From JAWLAT01 sp041395325 (GTDB lineage: Bacteria; Pseudomonadota; Gammaproteobacteria; Xanthomonadales; SZUA-5): DNA of 64,000 nucleotides. Positions 16,044 through 26,252 of the stretch are shown in pieces. The translations under genes and the position numbers were made by a program. How positions within the stretch are numbered: position 1 is the stretch's first letter; every line of letters starts with the position of its first letter. The stretch is from positions 124,001 through 188,000 of the forward strand of contig JAWLAT010000003.1 in the NCBI GenBank assembly GCA_041395325.1. The letters run 5' to 3'. Below the pieces are notes generated by a model. The model did no database searches. It was not told the origin of the DNA and saw only the letters and a program-made list of their open reading frames with translations.

Positions 16044-16949
16044 TCAGGGTTGCACCCGCCGTCCGTCCAGCCACTGCGTGATCATCTGATCCAGTTGCAT
16101 GCCCAGCGCGTCGTCCTTTCCCAGGGCAAACAGCAAACCCACATGGGTCACCGCGGGCAACCATTGAACCTCGGCGGCGACCCCATGTTCGCGCAAGCTC
16201 CGAGCCAGCGATTCGCTGTTGCGCGGCCAGACCGTGTCGTCGGCCAAACCGTGAATCAACAGGAAGGGCGGTGAGGCCGCGCTGACGTGGCTCACCGGTT
16301 GCGCCGCCGCTGCGCCGGCCTCATCGACGAACACCTCGCGGACTTCGCGGCTGCGGATGGGCAGGAAGTCGTAGGGTCCGGCCAATCCAATCACGCCGCT
16401 GAGCACGCCCGGGTCGACACCGGCCGCCTGCAGATAGCTGGGGTCGGTCGCCAGCAGCGCGGCAATGTGGGCGCCGGCCGAATGTCCGGCGAGGATCAGC
16501 GGGCCGTCGCTGCGCAGTTGCGCGCGATGCCCCTGTACCCAGGCGACTGCGGCAGCGGCATCGCTCATGAACACGGGAAAGGGGGCTTCCGGAAAGGTGC
16601 GATAGTCGGCAATGACAGTGATCGCACCGAGCCGCGCGAAGGCATCACCAACGAATCGATACCACTGCCGCTGACCGTTGCGCCAGCTGCCGCCGTAATA
16701 GAACAGGAGCACGGGCGCATCGCTTGCGGCTGACGCTGGCCGGTAGATGTCCAGTCGCAGTTGCTGTGTGGGCGCGTAGATCAGGCCGGCCTGATCCAGT
16801 GTGGCGCCCCCGTCTCGAGCCAGATTGACAGCACCAAAGAAGCCAGCCTGGCAGCCGCTCAGCCACAACGGCAGAGCAGCGATGGCCACGATGAGCCATT
16901 CACGCCACCGTGATCGGCCCGAAGCAAGCGTGAATGCCCGCGCCAGCAC
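16044..16949 (-). CDS. Lipoprotein alpha/beta hydrolase (BD-FAE/carboxylesterase-like)
   Basis: The frame is open back to 17051, but that would overlap the divergent DUF3011 gene. A GTG at 16949 gives a 302-residue product and is preferred, though with weak ribosome-site support. The N-terminus has a hydrophobic stretch ending LWLSGC, a lipobox, so it is probably an outer- or inner-membrane lipoprotein. The body is an alpha/beta hydrolase of the small-esterase type: oxyanion region FYYGGSWRNG, nucleophile elbow GHSAGA, an Asp in GLADDTVWP and a His in AVTHVGL. Likely substrates are short acyl esters. Confidence 0.75.
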   Translation of the reverse strand: MLARAFTLASGRSRWREWLIVAIAALPLWLSGCQAGFFGAVNLARDGGATLDQAGLIYAPTQQLRLDIYRPASAASDAPVLLFYYGGSWRNGQRQWYRFVGDAFARLGAITVIADYRTFPEAPFPVFMSDAAAAVAWVQGHRAQLRSDGPLILAGHSAGAHIAALLATDPSYLQAAGVDPGVLSGVIGLAGPYDFLPIRSREVREVFVDEAGAAAAQPVSHVSAASPPFLLIHGLADDTVWPRNSESLARSLREHGVAAEVQWLPAVTHVGLLFALGKDDALGMQLDQMITQWLDGRRVQP

Positions 16950-17010
16950 AGCTTGCCGGTCGTGGGTCGCTGGCCTAAGGTGACGACACCGTTGACCGGA
17001 GGAAAGTTCC

Positions 17011-17718
17011 ATGCGCCTGCCTCTGCTGTTTGTCCTGCTGTTGTTGACCACGATGTTGTGGCCCTCGCTGGCCCTGGCCGATCACCACCGTGGCGGTGAG
17101 ATCGTCTGCGAAAGCCTGCGCGGAGGGTACAAGGAATGCTATTCGGGCTTTCGCTCGCCTCCGGAGCTGGTGCGCCAGCTCAGCGATACCCGTTGCCGGG
17201 AAGGCAGCAACTGGGGCCATCGGCCCGGCATGATCTGGGTCACCCGCGGCTGCCGCGGCGTGTTTTCCGAGAACGGGGGTTGGGGTTGGGGCGACAACGG
17301 CCGGGACGAGGTGCGTTGCGAAAGCGTCGACCGCCGATTGGAGGAGTGCCGCAAGCCCTTCCGTGGCCCGGCCGAGTTGGTTCGTCAGCTCAGCGATGCA
17401 CGTTGCATCGAGGGTCGCAGCTGGGGTCAGCGTCGCGGCGTGATCTGGGTCGATGATGGCTGCCGCGCCGTGTTTGCGCAGGGCTACCGGGCGTCGAATC
17501 CCAACTGGGGCGGCCGGCCGGACAGTGTGGAGGTCTACTGCGAAAGTGTGGACCACCGCTATCAGCGTTGCGACTGGGGTCGTGGCGCCGGCACGCCTTA
17601 TCTGGTCGATCAGCTCTCCAGCGCGCCGTGTGTGCGCAATCGCAGCTGGGGCTATGACACCCGGCGTGGCTACATCTGGGTTGATCAAGGTTGTCGTGGT
17701 CGCTTCGCCGGGCGCTGA
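17011..17718 (+). CDS. Secreted DUF3011 protein with three repeats
   Basis: A strong GGAGGAAA ribosome site precedes the ATG. The 235-residue product has a signal peptide (about 1-22) and three copies of the DUF3011 unit, roughly residues 28-88, 94-155 and 168-232. Each carries CES...C..., a Leu-Val-x-Gln-Leu-S segment, a Cys, a WG, an IWV and a final GCRG/AxF. Four cysteines per unit suggest two disulfides. The role of the family is unknown. It is followed by a bidirectional terminator hairpin. Confidence 0.88.
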   Translation: MRLPLLFVLLLLTTMLWPSLALADHHRGGEIVCESLRGGYKECYSGFRSPPELVRQLSDTRCREGSNWGHRPGMIWVTRGCRGVFSENGGWGWGDNGRDEVRCESVDRRLEECRKPFRGPAELVRQLSDARCIEGRSWGQRRGVIWVDDGCRAVFAQGYRASNPNWGGRPDSVEVYCESVDHRYQRCDWGRGAGTPYLVDQLSSAPCVRNRSWGYDTRRGYIWVDQGCRGRFAGR

Positions 17719-17783
17719 TCTGGCGCGGCCAGCGATGCCATCAGCGGCCTGCCTGAGGCGGGCCGTGTTGCAGCGTTGAGCGA

Positions 17784-17811
17784 GCGCCCCCGCGATGATT
17801 CGCGGGGGCGC
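17784..17811. terminator. Bidirectional terminator hairpin
   Basis: A perfect 11-bp stem (GCGCCCCCGCG with CGCGGGGGCGC) closes a six-base loop ATGATT. It lies in the 107-base gap between the convergent DUF3011 and isocitrate dehydrogenase genes and can serve both. Confidence 0.75.
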
Positions 17812-17825
17812 GTCGTTACGTCGAA

Positions 17826-19133
<1,308 letters not shown>

Positions 19134-19472
19134 GGATCCCTCCCTTTGGGGTTGGCTGATGCAACGAATCGCGACTTCGGATTGTGGCAGATTTGCCTGT
19201 GCGGAACGTAGGCGCGCGAGTCGGTCATCGAGTTGGGTTCGTGGCCGCCATGGTGGGGCCCTTACGGGAGCGGAACTAGCGCGGGCCTAGGCGAGGGCGG
19301 GTCGCAGTGCGGGTCTCCGGAGACCGGAGCGCCGATAGACTCATGCTCGGCCCAGTATCAAACGGGTCGCGCAGTCACCTGGACACCATGACGGGATCGA
19401 GACCGTCCGGAAGTCGCAGGACAGCCAGCCGGTGGGCGGCTAGACTAGCCGGCCCTGTTGGCTCCCCTGACC
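19134..19472. other. icd-dnaA divergent intergenic region
   Basis: This 339-base gap holds the promoters of icd (leftward) and dnaA (rightward). I see no DnaA box matching TTWTNCACA and no rpmH gene. It contains a perfect 14-bp palindrome GGTCTCCGGAGACC at 19312-19325, about 150 bases before the dnaA start, which could be a regulator site. No clear promoter hexamers stand out. Confidence 0.5.
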
Positions 19473-20795
19473 ATGTCCGAACTGCTCAAGCGAGCGCTGG
19501 ATCGACTCGGTTCCCGATTGGGCGTCGAGGAAGTCCAGACCTGGCTGGCGCCGCTGAAGGCCGATCGCGATGGCGAGCGGCTGCGCCTGCTCGCCCCCAA
19601 CAGCATCATTCATGACACGGTGCGCGATCGGTTTCTGGCCGAATTGCGGGGCGTCCTCTGTGGACTCGATGACGGGCTGGCCAACGTCGAGCTGTCAATG
19701 GCGCCGGATGAGGCGCCGCCCGTTGCAAGCACGCCGGTGCGCGTCGAGAGCGCCCGCAGCCCCATCGAGTCGGCGGAAAGCAAGTTGGAGGCTCGCTACA
19801 CCTTCGACAATTTCGTCGAGGGTCGGTCCAACACCCTGGCCAAGGCAACTGCCCAACAAGTCGCTCTCAAGCCGGGTCAGGCCTACAACCCCTTGTTGCT
19901 CTATGGCGGCACCGGGCTCGGCAAGACGCATCTGCTGCATGCGACCGGCAACCTGATTCGCAAACGGAAACCAGAGACGCGCGTGCTGTACATGCGCTCG
20001 GAGGGTTTCGTCTCAAGCATGGTGAAGGCGTTGCGTAGCGGCCGCATGGACGAGTTCAAGCGTACCTTTCGTTCCGCCGATGCGTTGCTGATCGATGACA
20101 TCCAGTTCTTCGCCAACAAGGAAGGCACGCAGGAAGAGTTCTTCCATACCTTCAACGCGCTCTATGACGGCCAGCAGCAGATCGTGCTGACCTGTGATCG
20201 CTATCCGAAGGAGGTGGAAGGTATCGAGCCACGATTGCGTTCCCGGTTCGGCTGGGGCGTGTCGGTGGCGGTGGAGCCGCCGGACTTCGAGACGCGGGTG
20301 GCAATCCTGCTGCGCAAGTCGCGCGACGCAGGGATCCCGATGGGTGAGGATGTGGCCCAGTTTGTGGCCCAACGGATGCACTCGAATGTCCGTGAGCTTG
20401 AGGGCGCCTTGAACAAGCTGAAGGCGCACGCGAATCTGGTGAACGGCAAGATTGACCTGCCGATGGCCCAGACGGCGCTGCGTGATCTGTTTCGCTCACA
20501 CGAGCAGGTCACCTCCTTGTCGAACATCCAGAAGACGGTGGCGGACTATTTCCGCGTACCACTGGGCGAGCTGCTCGGCAAGAAGCGTCAACGCAGCCTG
20601 GTCCGACCGCGGCAGATGGCGATGGCGCTGGCGAAGGAGCTCACTCGGCACAGCCTGCCGGAGATTGGTCTGGCCTTCGGCGGTCGCGACCACACGACCG
20701 TACTGCACGCCCAGCGCGTGGTGAAGGAGTGGATAGAGGTGGATGCGCGGGCTCGGGAGGACTGGGAGAATTTGTTGCGGCTGCTCAGTGGCTGA
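19473..20795 (+). CDS. dnaA: Chromosomal replication initiator DnaA
   Basis: The start is the ATG at 19473 (MSELLKRALDRL); a TTG 15 bases earlier is possible. The 440-residue protein has the N-terminal helicase-loading domain, a short linker, and the AAA+ ATPase with Walker A GGTGLGKTH and Walker B LLIDDIQFF. The C-terminal DNA-binding domain contains GGRDHTTVLHA, which recognises DnaA boxes. It opens oriC and loads DnaB. The next gene is dnaN after a 271-base gap carrying DnaA boxes, so this is the replication origin region. Confidence 0.98.
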   Translation: MSELLKRALDRLGSRLGVEEVQTWLAPLKADRDGERLRLLAPNSIIHDTVRDRFLAELRGVLCGLDDGLANVELSMAPDEAPPVASTPVRVESARSPIESAESKLEARYTFDNFVEGRSNTLAKATAQQVALKPGQAYNPLLLYGGTGLGKTHLLHATGNLIRKRKPETRVLYMRSEGFVSSMVKALRSGRMDEFKRTFRSADALLIDDIQFFANKEGTQEEFFHTFNALYDGQQQIVLTCDRYPKEVEGIEPRLRSRFGWGVSVAVEPPDFETRVAILLRKSRDAGIPMGEDVAQFVAQRMHSNVRELEGALNKLKAHANLVNGKIDLPMAQTALRDLFRSHEQVTSLSNIQKTVADYFRVPLGELLGKKRQRSLVRPRQMAMALAKELTRHSLPEIGLAFGGRDHTTVLHAQRVVKEWIEVDARAREDWENLLRLLSG

Positions 20796-20841
20796 GCCTG
20801 AGCCGGGTCAGGCGCGCGGTCTGGGAAAGTTGGGTATGGGC

Positions 20842-20850
20842 TGTGGATAA
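20842..20850 (-). promoter_or_regulatory. DnaA box (perfect consensus)
   Basis: On the minus strand this reads TTATCCACA, the exact consensus. Confidence 0.85.
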
Positions 20851-20898
20851 GTTGGGGAAGAAGCGGGACAACGGGGCCTCTCCCGGACGTTCCACAAG

Positions 20899-20907
20899 TT
20901 GTCCACA
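20899..20907 (+). promoter_or_regulatory. DnaA box (one mismatch)
   Basis: TTGTCCACA, differing from the consensus TTATCCACA at position 3. Confidence 0.7.
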
Positions 20908-20974
20908 GGCAGAACCCAGGCTTTGTGAGGCCAGCTTAGCGTGCGAAATGGCTTGCTGGTGCGCTTTCGGACGG

Positions 20975-20983
20975 TTGTCCACA
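20975..20983 (+). promoter_or_regulatory. DnaA box (one mismatch)
   Basis: TTGTCCACA followed by GGC, the same nonamer and context as the box at 20899. Confidence 0.7.
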
Positions 20984-20997
20984 GGCTGCACGCTAGC

Positions 20998-21041
20998 CAA
21001 TAATCATCACCGTTTTATCAAGATATAAAAGACTAAAGACT
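20998..21041. other. AT-rich DNA unwinding element with tandem 7-mers
   Basis: This stretch is strongly AT-rich compared with its surroundings and ends in two tandem copies of AAAGACT (21028-21034 and 21035-21041). It lies between the last DnaA box and dnaN, the expected place for initial strand opening. Confidence 0.6.
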
Positions 21042-21066
21042 AGTGCCGCCCATTGAAGGATCCGAC

Positions 21067-22161
21067 ATGCATTTTGGTGCCCAACGCGAAGTCCTCCTGC
21101 GACCCTTGCAACAGGTGATCGGCGTGGTAGAGAAACGGCAGACATTGCCGGTCCTGGCCAACGTGCTGCTGCAGTTGCAGGGTTCGCGTCTGACGCTGAC
21201 GACCAGCGATCTGGAGGTAGAGCTCGCATCATCTGCTGAGGTGGATGTGCAGCAGGAGGGCGAACTGACGATACCGGCGCGCAAGCTCTTTGATCTGGTT
21301 CGGGCCTTGCCGGACGGCGCCGGCGTGGACATTGCGCAACAGGCCGAGCGGGTGGTCATGCGCGCCGGCCGTTCCAGGTACACGCTCGCGACCTTGCCTG
21401 CGGCGGAGTTTCCTCAGAGCGAAACGGGCGACGTCGTTGATCGGTTTGTCGTGCCGCAGTCGTCGCTGAAGCAGCTGATAGAGGCGACCGGTTTCGCGAT
21501 GGCGGTGCAGGATGTGCGGTTCTATCTGAATGGGTTGTTGCTCGAACGCCGGGGTGAAGGTCTGCGCGCAGTGGCGACGGATGGGCATCGGCTGGCGTTG
21601 GCGGACTGGGATGCCGGATCCGAGGCTGGGCGCCAGGTGATTCTCCCGCGTAAGGGTGTGCTCGAGCTGCAGCGATTGCTGGATGCGGACGAAGGGGACG
21701 TCGAGCTGGTGTTCACTCGCAATCACCTGCGCGTGGCGATCGGTGACAGCGTGCTGGTGAGCAAGTTGATTGATGGTCGCTTCCCGGACTACGAAGCGGT
21801 GATACCGGTGGCTGCTGATGTGCCAGTGGCGGTGGAGCGCGAAGAACTGAAAGCGGCGTTGTTGCGGGCCGCGATTCTGTCGAACGAGAAGTACCGGGGT
21901 ATTCGGGTGGAGTTGGCAGAGGATCTGCTGCGGATCAGTGCGCATAACCCTGAGCAGGAAGAGGCAGTCGAGGAGATTGGCGCGCAATGTGCCGCTCAGA
22001 GCTGGTCGATTGGCTTCAACGTGAACTACGTGTTGGATGCGCTGAACGCGTTGGGTACCGACCAGGTTGTCCTGCGTCTGCGCGACGGCAATTCCAGTGT
22101 GCTGCTGGAATCACCGGAGACCCGTGCTCGTCGTCATGTGGTCATGCCGTTGCGGCTGTAG
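21067..22161 (+). CDS. dnaN: DNA polymerase III beta subunit (sliding clamp)
   Basis: The start is the ATG at 21067 (MHFGAQREVLLRPLQ), preceded by AAGGA; an in-frame GTG at 21043 would lie in the AT-rich origin segment. The 364-residue product has the three repeated clamp domains, with the LPVLANVLL segment near the N-terminus and the C-terminal VVMPLRL that lines the partner-binding pocket. It forms the ring that tethers polymerase III to DNA. recF follows after a 209-base gap in which I see no other gene. Confidence 0.97.
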   Translation: MHFGAQREVLLRPLQQVIGVVEKRQTLPVLANVLLQLQGSRLTLTTSDLEVELASSAEVDVQQEGELTIPARKLFDLVRALPDGAGVDIAQQAERVVMRAGRSRYTLATLPAAEFPQSETGDVVDRFVVPQSSLKQLIEATGFAMAVQDVRFYLNGLLLERRGEGLRAVATDGHRLALADWDAGSEAGRQVILPRKGVLELQRLLDADEGDVELVFTRNHLRVAIGDSVLVSKLIDGRFPDYEAVIPVAADVPVAVEREELKAALLRAAILSNEKYRGIRVELAEDLLRISAHNPEQEEAVEEIGAQCAAQSWSIGFNVNYVLDALNALGTDQVVLRLRDGNSSVLLESPETRARRHVVMPLRL

Positions 22162-22370
22162 TCGGGGTGCATGAAGCGGCGAGTTTCGTTCGGGATTCGG
22201 CCGCGGCCAGGGTTGGTGTGCTCGGCGTGGGGGCTTGATCGTGTCGTCGTGGCGAGGCCTCGGAGTGGGGTCGAAGGGGCTGTTGCGGCACCTCCCGCTG
22301 TGGTCATGGAGACGAGCCGATGCTCGGAAGGGTGGCTGCGGTGCCTGCGGCTCCCAATGAGGCAGCGGCG

Positions 22371-23462
22371 ATGCATTTGCGTCAGTTGCGCGTCGAGGGT
22401 CTCCGCTGCATTGAGGCGGCGGAGATCGAGGCGCACCGGCGGCTGAATTTGCTGGTGGGTCCGAACGGTGCCGGCAAGACCTCGATCCTCGAAGCGATTC
22501 ATTGCCTTTCCACTGGTCGGAGCTTCCGTGCGGGCCAGCATGAGCATCTGATTCGCAGGGGTTCCGAATGCTTGCGGGTGACGGCCCGTGTCTGCAGCGG
22601 TGGCGTTGATCACCGGCTGGGCTTCGAGCGCGATCGCGGCGGTTGGCGAGCGCGTCTGGACGCTGAAGATGTTTCGACGTTGGGGGATTTGGCGAGCTTC
22701 CTTGGGGTGCTGTGTTTCGAGCCGGAGTCCCATGCGTTGATCGCCGGTCCGGCGGAAGGGCGTCGGCGCTTGGTGGATCTCGCCTTGTTCCACGTGGAAC
22801 CGACCTATCTGTCGGTCTGGCGTCGGTACCAACGGGCCCTGCGGCAACGAAACGCGGCGTTACGGGCCAAGGAACGGGTGGCCATCTGTTCGGCATGGGA
22901 CGGTGTGCTGAGCGACAGCGGGGAGCAATTGGCGGCCTTGCGTCGAGGTTGGTGCGAACGGCTGGCACCTCAATTCGCCCGTGCACTGGGCGTCTTTCTG
23001 CCCGACATGGCGTGTGCTGACGCCCTGCGGTGGCGTGCGGGTTGGGACCAGACGACGACACTCGAGGAGGTTTTGGCGGCCAGCGGCGAGCGTGATCGGG
23101 AATTGGGCTACACCGTTGCTGGACCGCATCGAGGAGATCTGCGTATCCAGATTGGGGCTGGGCTTGGTCGATATGAGCTGTCGCGCGGCCAGCAGAAGCT
23201 CGTTGCACTGGCGCTGACGTTGGCGACCGCCGCGGCGATGACAGACGTTCTGGGTTGGTCGCCCGTGTTGCTGCTGGACGACCTTCCGTCGGAGCTGGAT
23301 CCTCAGAGGTTGCGGGCGAGTTTGAGTTTCTTGCGTGATCTGGGTGCTCAGCTGTGGCTGACGTCGACAGAGTTACCCGAATCGGTGAACGAGTTTGCTG
23401 ACTTCGGGTGGCATCAGCTTGTGCTGGCGGATGGGCGCGTCCAGTCCAGGCATTGCGTCTGA
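22371..23462 (+). CDS. recF: DNA repair and recombination protein RecF
   Basis: The start MHLRQLRVEGLRC at 22371 fits the family; an upstream ATG at 22320 would add 17 residues. The 363-residue SMC-like ATPase has Walker A GPNGAGKTS, the signature ELSRGQQKLVALAL, and Walker B VLLLDDLPSELD. RecF with RecO and RecR loads RecA at single-strand gaps. It sits in the usual dnaA-dnaN-recF-gyrB order. Confidence 0.96.
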   Translation: MHLRQLRVEGLRCIEAAEIEAHRRLNLLVGPNGAGKTSILEAIHCLSTGRSFRAGQHEHLIRRGSECLRVTARVCSGGVDHRLGFERDRGGWRARLDAEDVSTLGDLASFLGVLCFEPESHALIAGPAEGRRRLVDLALFHVEPTYLSVWRRYQRALRQRNAALRAKERVAICSAWDGVLSDSGEQLAALRRGWCERLAPQFARALGVFLPDMACADALRWRAGWDQTTTLEEVLAASGERDRELGYTVAGPHRGDLRIQIGAGLGRYELSRGQQKLVALALTLATAAAMTDVLGWSPVLLLDDLPSELDPQRLRASLSFLRDLGAQLWLTSTELPESVNEFADFGWHQLVLADGRVQSRHCV

Positions 23463-23493
23463 CTGGGGCTGCGCAGCGCGCGATTCCGGCACT

Positions 23494-23502
23494 GTTATAA
23501 TC
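23494..23502 (+). promoter_or_regulatory. Extended -10 promoter of gyrB
   Basis: TGTTATAAT is a perfect extended -10 element (TG, one base, TATAAT), 40 bases before the gyrB start and just past the recF stop. No good -35 box is visible, as expected for extended -10 promoters. Confidence 0.65.
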
Positions 23503-23541
23503 GCCGGCTTGCCGGTCGTACCGGACTCAGCGCGGACAATC

Positions 23542-26001
23542 ATGACAGTCAGTGGCCAGGGATCGGATTCCTCCGATCAGGATCGCAACGAGAACAACGC
23601 CAACTACGATGCCGAGTCGATCAAGGTCCTCAAGGGCCTGGATGCGGTGCGAAAACGACCGGGCATGTACATCGGTGACACCGACGATGGTACCGGCCTC
23701 CACCACATGGTGTTCGAGGTCGTTGACAACTCGGTCGACGAGGCGCTGGCCGGGTACTGCGGGCGCATCCAGGTCACTATTCACAAGGACGGGTCGGTGT
23801 CGGTGCGCGACGATGGTCGCGGCATCCCGGTGGCCATGCACCCGGAAGGGAAATCCACAGCCGAAGTCGTCATGACGGTGTTGCACGCCGGCGGCAAGTT
23901 CGACGACAACTCCTACAAGGTGTCCGGCGGCTTGCACGGCGTCGGCGTGTCGGTGGTCAATGCACTGTCGGAAACGCTGACACTCAAGATCGAACGCGAC
24001 GGGTCACTCTGGCAGCAGGAATATGCGCTGGGTGTGCCGCAGTACGACCTGAAGGCTGTGCAGGCCTCGGAAGGCCGCGGGACCTACATTCGCTTCAAGC
24101 CGAGTCGGGAGATTTTCTCGGATGTCGAGTTCCACTACGACATCCTCAGCAAGAGACTGAGAGAACTGGCGTTCCTCAACTCGGGTCTGACCATTGAACT
24201 TCGCGATGAACGCAGCGAGCGCGAGGACACCTTTGAGTACGAGGGCGGCATTCGCTCGTTTGTCGAGCATCTGGCGCAATTGAAAACCGCCTTGCATCCG
24301 TCGGTGGTGTCGGTGGCGGGCAAGAACGAACAGATCCAGCTGGAGCTGGCGATGCAGTGGACGGACTCCTATCAGGAGAATGTTTACTGCTTCACCAACA
24401 ACATCCCGCAGAAGGATGGCGGCACGCATCTGGCTGGCTTTCGTGCCGCGCTGACGCGGACGATCAACAGCTACATCGACGCCTCGGGCTTGTTGAAGAA
24501 GGACAAGGTTGAGCTGAGTGGCGAAGACAGCCGCGAAGGTCTGATCGCGGTGCTGAGCGTCAAGGTCCCCGACCCGAAGTTCTCGTCGCAGACCAAGGAC
24601 AAGCTGGTGTCCTCGGAAGTGAAGGGCGCCGTTGAGAGCATCGTTGCGCAGCGGATGCAGGAGTTCCTCGACGAGCATCCGAACGAGGCCAAGCTGATCA
24701 CCTCGAAGGTGGTGGAGGCGGCGCGTGCCCGTGAGGCGGCGCGCAAGGCGCGCGAAATGACCCGGCGCAAGAGCGCGCTGGATATTGCGGGTCTGCCCGG
24801 CAAGCTGGCGGATTGCCAGGAGAAGGATCCGGCCAAGAGCGAGATCTTTCTGGTCGAGGGCGACTCCGCAGGCGGCTCGGCGAAGCAGGGTCGCAACCGC
24901 AAGTTCCAGGCAATCCTGCCGCTCAAGGGAAAGATCCTCAATGTCGAGCGGGCTCGCTTCGACAAGATGTTGTCTTCGGCTGAGGTTGGAACGCTGATCA
25001 CGGCGTTGGGTTGCGGGATTGGCCGCGATGAGTACGATCCGGACAAGCTGCGCTATCACCGCATCATCATCATGACCGACGCAGACGTGGATGGCTCGCA
25101 CATCCGGACGCTGCTGCTGACCTTCTTCTACCGTCAGATGCGGGAGCTGATTGATCGCGGGCATGTCTATATCGGGTTGCCGCCGCTCTATAAGGTGACC
25201 CAGGGCAAGCAGATCACCTATCTGAAGGACGATGACGCGCTGGCGGAGTTGTTGAACAACACGGCGGTGGATGGTGCGTCGTTGGTTCCGGGCGGGGATG
25301 CACCGCCGATCACCGGTGTGGGTCTGGAGTCGTTGATGCGGCGGTATGCGGGCGTCAAGCGGCATTTCGTTCGTCTGCGGCATCGGCTGGACAGTCATTT
25401 GCTGGAGGCGCTGCTGGATGTGCCGGCAGTCGATGAAGCCTTGTGGGCTGACTCGGCGGCGCTGGAAGCATGGGCAAGTGCGCTGCAGTCACGTTTGGCC
25501 GTGTCGGCGCTTGATCGACCCCGCTATCAGGTTCAATTTGAAGCCGGCGAAGGTCCCGACGACGCAGCGTTCCACGTGGAACGTCGCTATCACGGGTTGA
25601 TCCAGCAGCTCCGACTGGGACGCGGCTTCTTTTTCAGCACCGATTACGAGCCGATCGGCGAACTGGCCAAGGATCTCTCCGGTCTGTTGCAGGCCGGTGC
25701 CGAAGTCCAGCGTGGCGCGCGCAGCCAGCCGGTCCAGGACTTCCACGAAGCCTACGAGTGGCTGATCCACCAGGCGCAACGCAACCGCGAAATCTCCCGC
25801 TTCAAGGGTCTGGGTGAAATGAACCCGGATCAGCTGTGGGAAACCACGGTGAATCCGGAGACCCGGCGTCTGATTCAGGTGACCCTGGAAGATGCGGTGG
25901 CCGCCGACACCATGTTCAGTATGCTGATGGGCGAGGCGGTTGAACCCCGTCGAAACTTCATTGAAGCCAATGCGCTGAAGGTCGCCAACCTGGACGTCTG
26001 A
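23542..26001 (+). CDS. gyrB: DNA gyrase subunit B
   Basis: The start is the ATG at 23542 (MTVSGQGSDSS); the frame stays open into recF, but the promoter at 23494 rules out the longer forms. The 819-residue ATPase subunit shows VRKRPGMYIGDT, the ATP-binding DDGRGIPV and GLHGVGVSVVNA, the TOPRIM EGDSAGGSAKQGRNR, the QAILPLKGKILNVE segment and DADVDGSHI. The C-terminal region (about residues 560-740) includes an extra segment, as in other gammaproteobacterial GyrB. With GyrA it introduces negative supercoils. Confidence 0.98.
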   Translation: MTVSGQGSDSSDQDRNENNANYDAESIKVLKGLDAVRKRPGMYIGDTDDGTGLHHMVFEVVDNSVDEALAGYCGRIQVTIHKDGSVSVRDDGRGIPVAMHPEGKSTAEVVMTVLHAGGKFDDNSYKVSGGLHGVGVSVVNALSETLTLKIERDGSLWQQEYALGVPQYDLKAVQASEGRGTYIRFKPSREIFSDVEFHYDILSKRLRELAFLNSGLTIELRDERSEREDTFEYEGGIRSFVEHLAQLKTALHPSVVSVAGKNEQIQLELAMQWTDSYQENVYCFTNNIPQKDGGTHLAGFRAALTRTINSYIDASGLLKKDKVELSGEDSREGLIAVLSVKVPDPKFSSQTKDKLVSSEVKGAVESIVAQRMQEFLDEHPNEAKLITSKVVEAARAREAARKAREMTRRKSALDIAGLPGKLADCQEKDPAKSEIFLVEGDSAGGSAKQGRNRKFQAILPLKGKILNVERARFDKMLSSAEVGTLITALGCGIGRDEYDPDKLRYHRIIIMTDADVDGSHIRTLLLTFFYRQMRELIDRGHVYIGLPPLYKVTQGKQITYLKDDDALAELLNNTAVDGASLVPGGDAPPITGVGLESLMRRYAGVKRHFVRLRHRLDSHLLEALLDVPAVDEALWADSAALEAWASALQSRLAVSALDRPRYQVQFEAGEGPDDAAFHVERRYHGLIQQLRLGRGFFFSTDYEPIGELAKDLSGLLQAGAEVQRGARSQPVQDFHEAYEWLIHQAQRNREISRFKGLGEMNPDQLWETTVNPETRRLIQVTLEDAVAADTMFSMLMGEAVEPRRNFIEANALKVANLDV

Positions 26002-26014
26002 GGCAGTAACGACC

Positions 26015-26033
26015 GGCGGCGGCGACCGCCGCC
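26015..26033 (+). terminator. Hairpin downstream of gyrB
   Basis: An 8-bp stem (GGCGGCGG with CCGCCGCC) with a three-base loop starts 14 bases after the gyrB stop. There is no T-run, so termination strength is uncertain. The remaining 220 bases to the next gene show no convincing gene. Confidence 0.45.
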
Positions 26034-26252
26034 GCACCCCGGGCAATGGCGCGGAGCGATGGCTGAGACACATCAGCCGTCCGCGAGCCACCTGTTACGT
26101 AGAACCGGGCGTCGATCAGAGCCCGGATACCATCAGGAATTCCTGCCTCTGCAGACGCATGCGGAGAACCACGGTCGCGGCTTGATCATCATCAACCGTC
26201 GCTTATCAGCGATTGCTTATAACTACGGCAGCTTTCACGGACGATCCCAGAC

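Larger units (their letters stand above)
20796..21066. other. oriC: Probable chromosomal origin oriC (dnaA-dnaN gap)
   Basis: The gap between dnaA and dnaN contains one perfect DnaA box on the minus strand and two one-mismatch boxes on the plus strand, followed by an AT-rich segment just before dnaN in an otherwise GC-rich region. Box cluster plus adjacent AT-rich unwinding segment in this location is the common bacterial origin layout. Confidence 0.8.

Noticed and set aside
19134..19472. The icd-dnaA gap as the replication origin
   Set aside because: No DnaA boxes or AT-rich segment were seen here, whereas the dnaA-dnaN gap has both.
22171..22446. 91-residue open frame in the dnaN-recF gap
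   Set aside because: It overlaps recF in another frame and is arginine-rich low-complexity sequence.
24004..25398. 464-residue minus-strand open frame inside gyrB
   Set aside because: It is antisense to a highly conserved gene; no independent support.
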